Source: Flavobacteriales bacterium
GTDB taxonomy: Bacteria > Bacteroidota > Bacteroidia > Flavobacteriales > Weeksellaceae
Direction of reading: 5' to 3'
Length of the DNA: 16,283 nucleotides
NCBI GenBank assembly: GCA_900770875.1
Contig: CAAGLV010000204.1
Location: forward strand, 1 to 16,283
The notes under the pieces: generated by a model
Databases searched by the model: none
What the model saw: the letters and a program-made list of their open reading frames with translations, nothing else
Told to the model about the DNA's origin: nothing
Shown: positions 15,084 through 16,283 of the stretch, piece by piece
Position numbering within the stretch: the stretch's first letter is position 1
Layout: each line of letters opens with the position of its first letter
Position numbers and translations under genes: made by a program

Positions 15084-16283
15084 ATGGCAGTTTTAGGAGA
15101 AATTCGTAAAAAGACCTGGCTAGTTTTCGTAGTTATCGGAATCGCGATGTTTGCGTTTGTAGCAGGTGATCTTTTTGGAGATAACTCAAAAATCAAACAA
15201 TTATTCACTGGCGATCCTAACCAAGTTGGGAACATTAATGGTGAAAGTGTAAGCATTAGCGAATATTTAGCTCAACAAGAAGCTGTACAAAATATGTTAC
15301 AGCAACAAGGGCAAAGTGTTTCTGGTAATCAATTAGCACAACAAACGTGGTCTAGCTTAGTAAGTCAAATTATTCTTAAACAACATGCAGAAAGTTTAGG
15401 ATTAAGAGTTGCTGATGACGAATTTTGGAGCTATGTGGCGCAAAACTTCGGAATGAAATCTGGAGCAGAAGCAAAGCAACAAATCGATCAGTTAGAGCAA
15501 GCAGCGGCATCAGATCCAAATATGATGCAAAATTATAAAGCTTGGCTACAAACTTCTGAGCAAATAAAATTACAATTATTATCTCAAAAATATCTTAGCT
15601 ATGTAATGGCAGGTGTTGCTGTTACAACTAAAGAAGCCGATTTACAACAAACATATAATGGTTCTAATGCCGTTATTGATTATGCATTTGTAGATTATAA
15701 AACTTTAGCTAAAAAATTAAACGTAACTGTTTCTGACGACGAAATTTTAGCTTACGAGAAAAAATTTCCAAAACGTTTCGAAGCAAACGGATTAGTTAAA
15801 TTAGGATACGCTTATTTCCCAGCATCACCATCTGTAAAAGACGACGAAGTTGCTTTAGCAAACATCCGTAAATATTTAACAAAACAAATTAAACACGACG
15901 AGATAAACAATGTTACAGATACAATCGAGGCTTTTGGAGCTGCTAAAAACGATTCTATTTATGTTTCATTAAACTCAGATCAACCATTTATTTCTAACTA
16001 TTTCTCGAAAGACGATTTAGCGAAAGCTAACTTATCGCCAGAAATTTTAGAATTCTTTAAAACAGCACAAGTTGGGCAAGTAGGAGGACCATTTAAAATG
16101 GGTAATACGTACCAATTATATAAAATCTCAAAATCAAAAGAATTAAAAGATTCTTTAGGTTCTAAAACAGTTTACCAAGTTGCTAATATTGTAAAATCAA
16201 TCGATGCATCTAAAGCAACTACAGATAAAGCATTTAAAGATGCGCGTACATTTGTGCAATCTGCAGAAGGTAAATCATTAAAA
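15084..16283 (+). CDS. PpiD/SurA-like periplasmic peptidyl-prolyl isomerase, N-terminal part (runs off the window)
   Basis: The frame is open for exactly 400 codons from the ATG at 15084 to the last base. The N-terminus MAVLGEIRKKTW is followed by one transmembrane segment (about 12-29, LVFVVIGIAMFAFVAG) and then DLFG, the layout of inner-membrane-anchored PpiD-type foldases in Bacteroidota. Residues about 45-215 are helical and Gln-rich, matching a SurA N-terminal-like chaperone domain (VGNINGESVSISEYLAQQE, and LVSQIILKQHAESLGLRVADDEF). The catalytic parvulin domain is not convincingly visible and is expected downstream. The protein should help fold outer-membrane and periplasmic proteins leaving Sec. 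The neighbours lptC and a beta-barrel gene fit that role. ppiD would be a reasonable symbol but the relation to E. coli PpiD is distant. Confidence 0.85.
   Translation, partial: MAVLGEIRKKTWLVFVVIGIAMFAFVAGDLFGDNSKIKQLFTGDPNQVGNINGESVSISEYLAQQEAVQNMLQQQGQSVSGNQLAQQTWSSLVSQIILKQHAESLGLRVADDEFWSYVAQNFGMKSGAEAKQQIDQLEQAAASDPNMMQNYKAWLQTSEQIKLQLLSQKYLSYVMAGVAVTTKEADLQQTYNGSNAVIDYAFVDYKTLAKKLNVTVSDDEILAYEKKFPKRFEANGLVKLGYAYFPASPSVKDDEVALANIRKYLTKQIKHDEINNVTDTIEAFGAAKNDSIYVSLNSDQPFISNYFSKDDLAKANLSPEILEFFKTAQVGQVGGPFKMGNTYQLYKISKSKELKDSLGSKTVYQVANIVKSIDASKATTDKAFKDARTFVQSAEGKSLK

Noticed and set aside
1..16283. CRISPR array, insertion sequence, phage or defence island
   Set aside because: No regularly spaced repeats, transposase, integrase, terminal inverted repeats or defence-gene signatures were seen; all large genes are core metabolic or envelope genes.

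Overview
The window is chromosomal DNA from a low-GC member of the Bacteroidota, almost certainly family Flavobacteriaceae. Four things point there: the promoter grammar (TTTG or TTG near -33, TAnnTTTG near -7, seen best upstream of tRNA-Phe, lysC and acnB); the absence of Shine-Dalgarno sequences, with A-rich stretches before the start codons instead; the protein families (OlsF-type lipid acyltransferase, a FadL-like outer-membrane protein with the usual Bacteroidota ending, a lipoprotein LptC, a membrane-anchored PpiD-like foldase, a mitochondrial-type aconitase beside AcnB); and flavobacterial-style SGNH hydrolase sequence. The genus cannot be settled from this window. No mobile element, phage gene or CRISPR array is visible; the content is core metabolism and envelope genes.

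Layout. 1-452: 3' part of a secreted SGNH/GDSL hydrolase, facing fbp (class I fructose-1,6-bisphosphatase, minus strand) across a long perfect hairpin that can stop transcription both ways. 1543-1725: divergent promoter region between fbp and a two-gene unit on the plus strand, a stand-alone aspartate kinase followed 3 bases later by an OlsF-like bifunctional acyltransferase (ornithine or amino-acid lipid synthesis). 4849-6649, minus strand: a small acidic lipoprotein and argH, each with its own terminator and its own -7 element. 6650-7199: a 550-base divergent control region with an ARG-box-like pair on the argH side and two tandem promoters plus a leader on the acnB side.

7200-12403: two unrelated-architecture aconitases in series, acnB and then a mitochondrial-type acnA, separated by a strong terminator, so they are probably transcribed independently. 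12404-13079: convergent terminator, the remains of a small two-helix membrane protein broken by a one-base frameshift, a tRNA-Phe gene with its own terminator and promoter, and the upstream region of the next gene. 13080-16283: envelope biogenesis genes on the plus strand, namely a FadL-like outer-membrane beta-barrel, lptC, and the 5' part of a PpiD/SurA-like periplasmic foldase that runs off the end.

Together the genes cover gluconeogenesis (fbp), the entry to the aspartate family (lysC), arginine synthesis (argH), the TCA cycle and possibly the methylcitrate cycle (acnB, acnA), and outer-membrane lipid and protein assembly (olsF, lptC, foldase, outer-membrane protein). I do not see a clear undescribed defence or mobile system. 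The points most worth a second look are the ARG-box-like pair at argH, the lysC-olsF coupling, the tandem aconitases with the acnB leader, and the frameshifted small membrane ORF.
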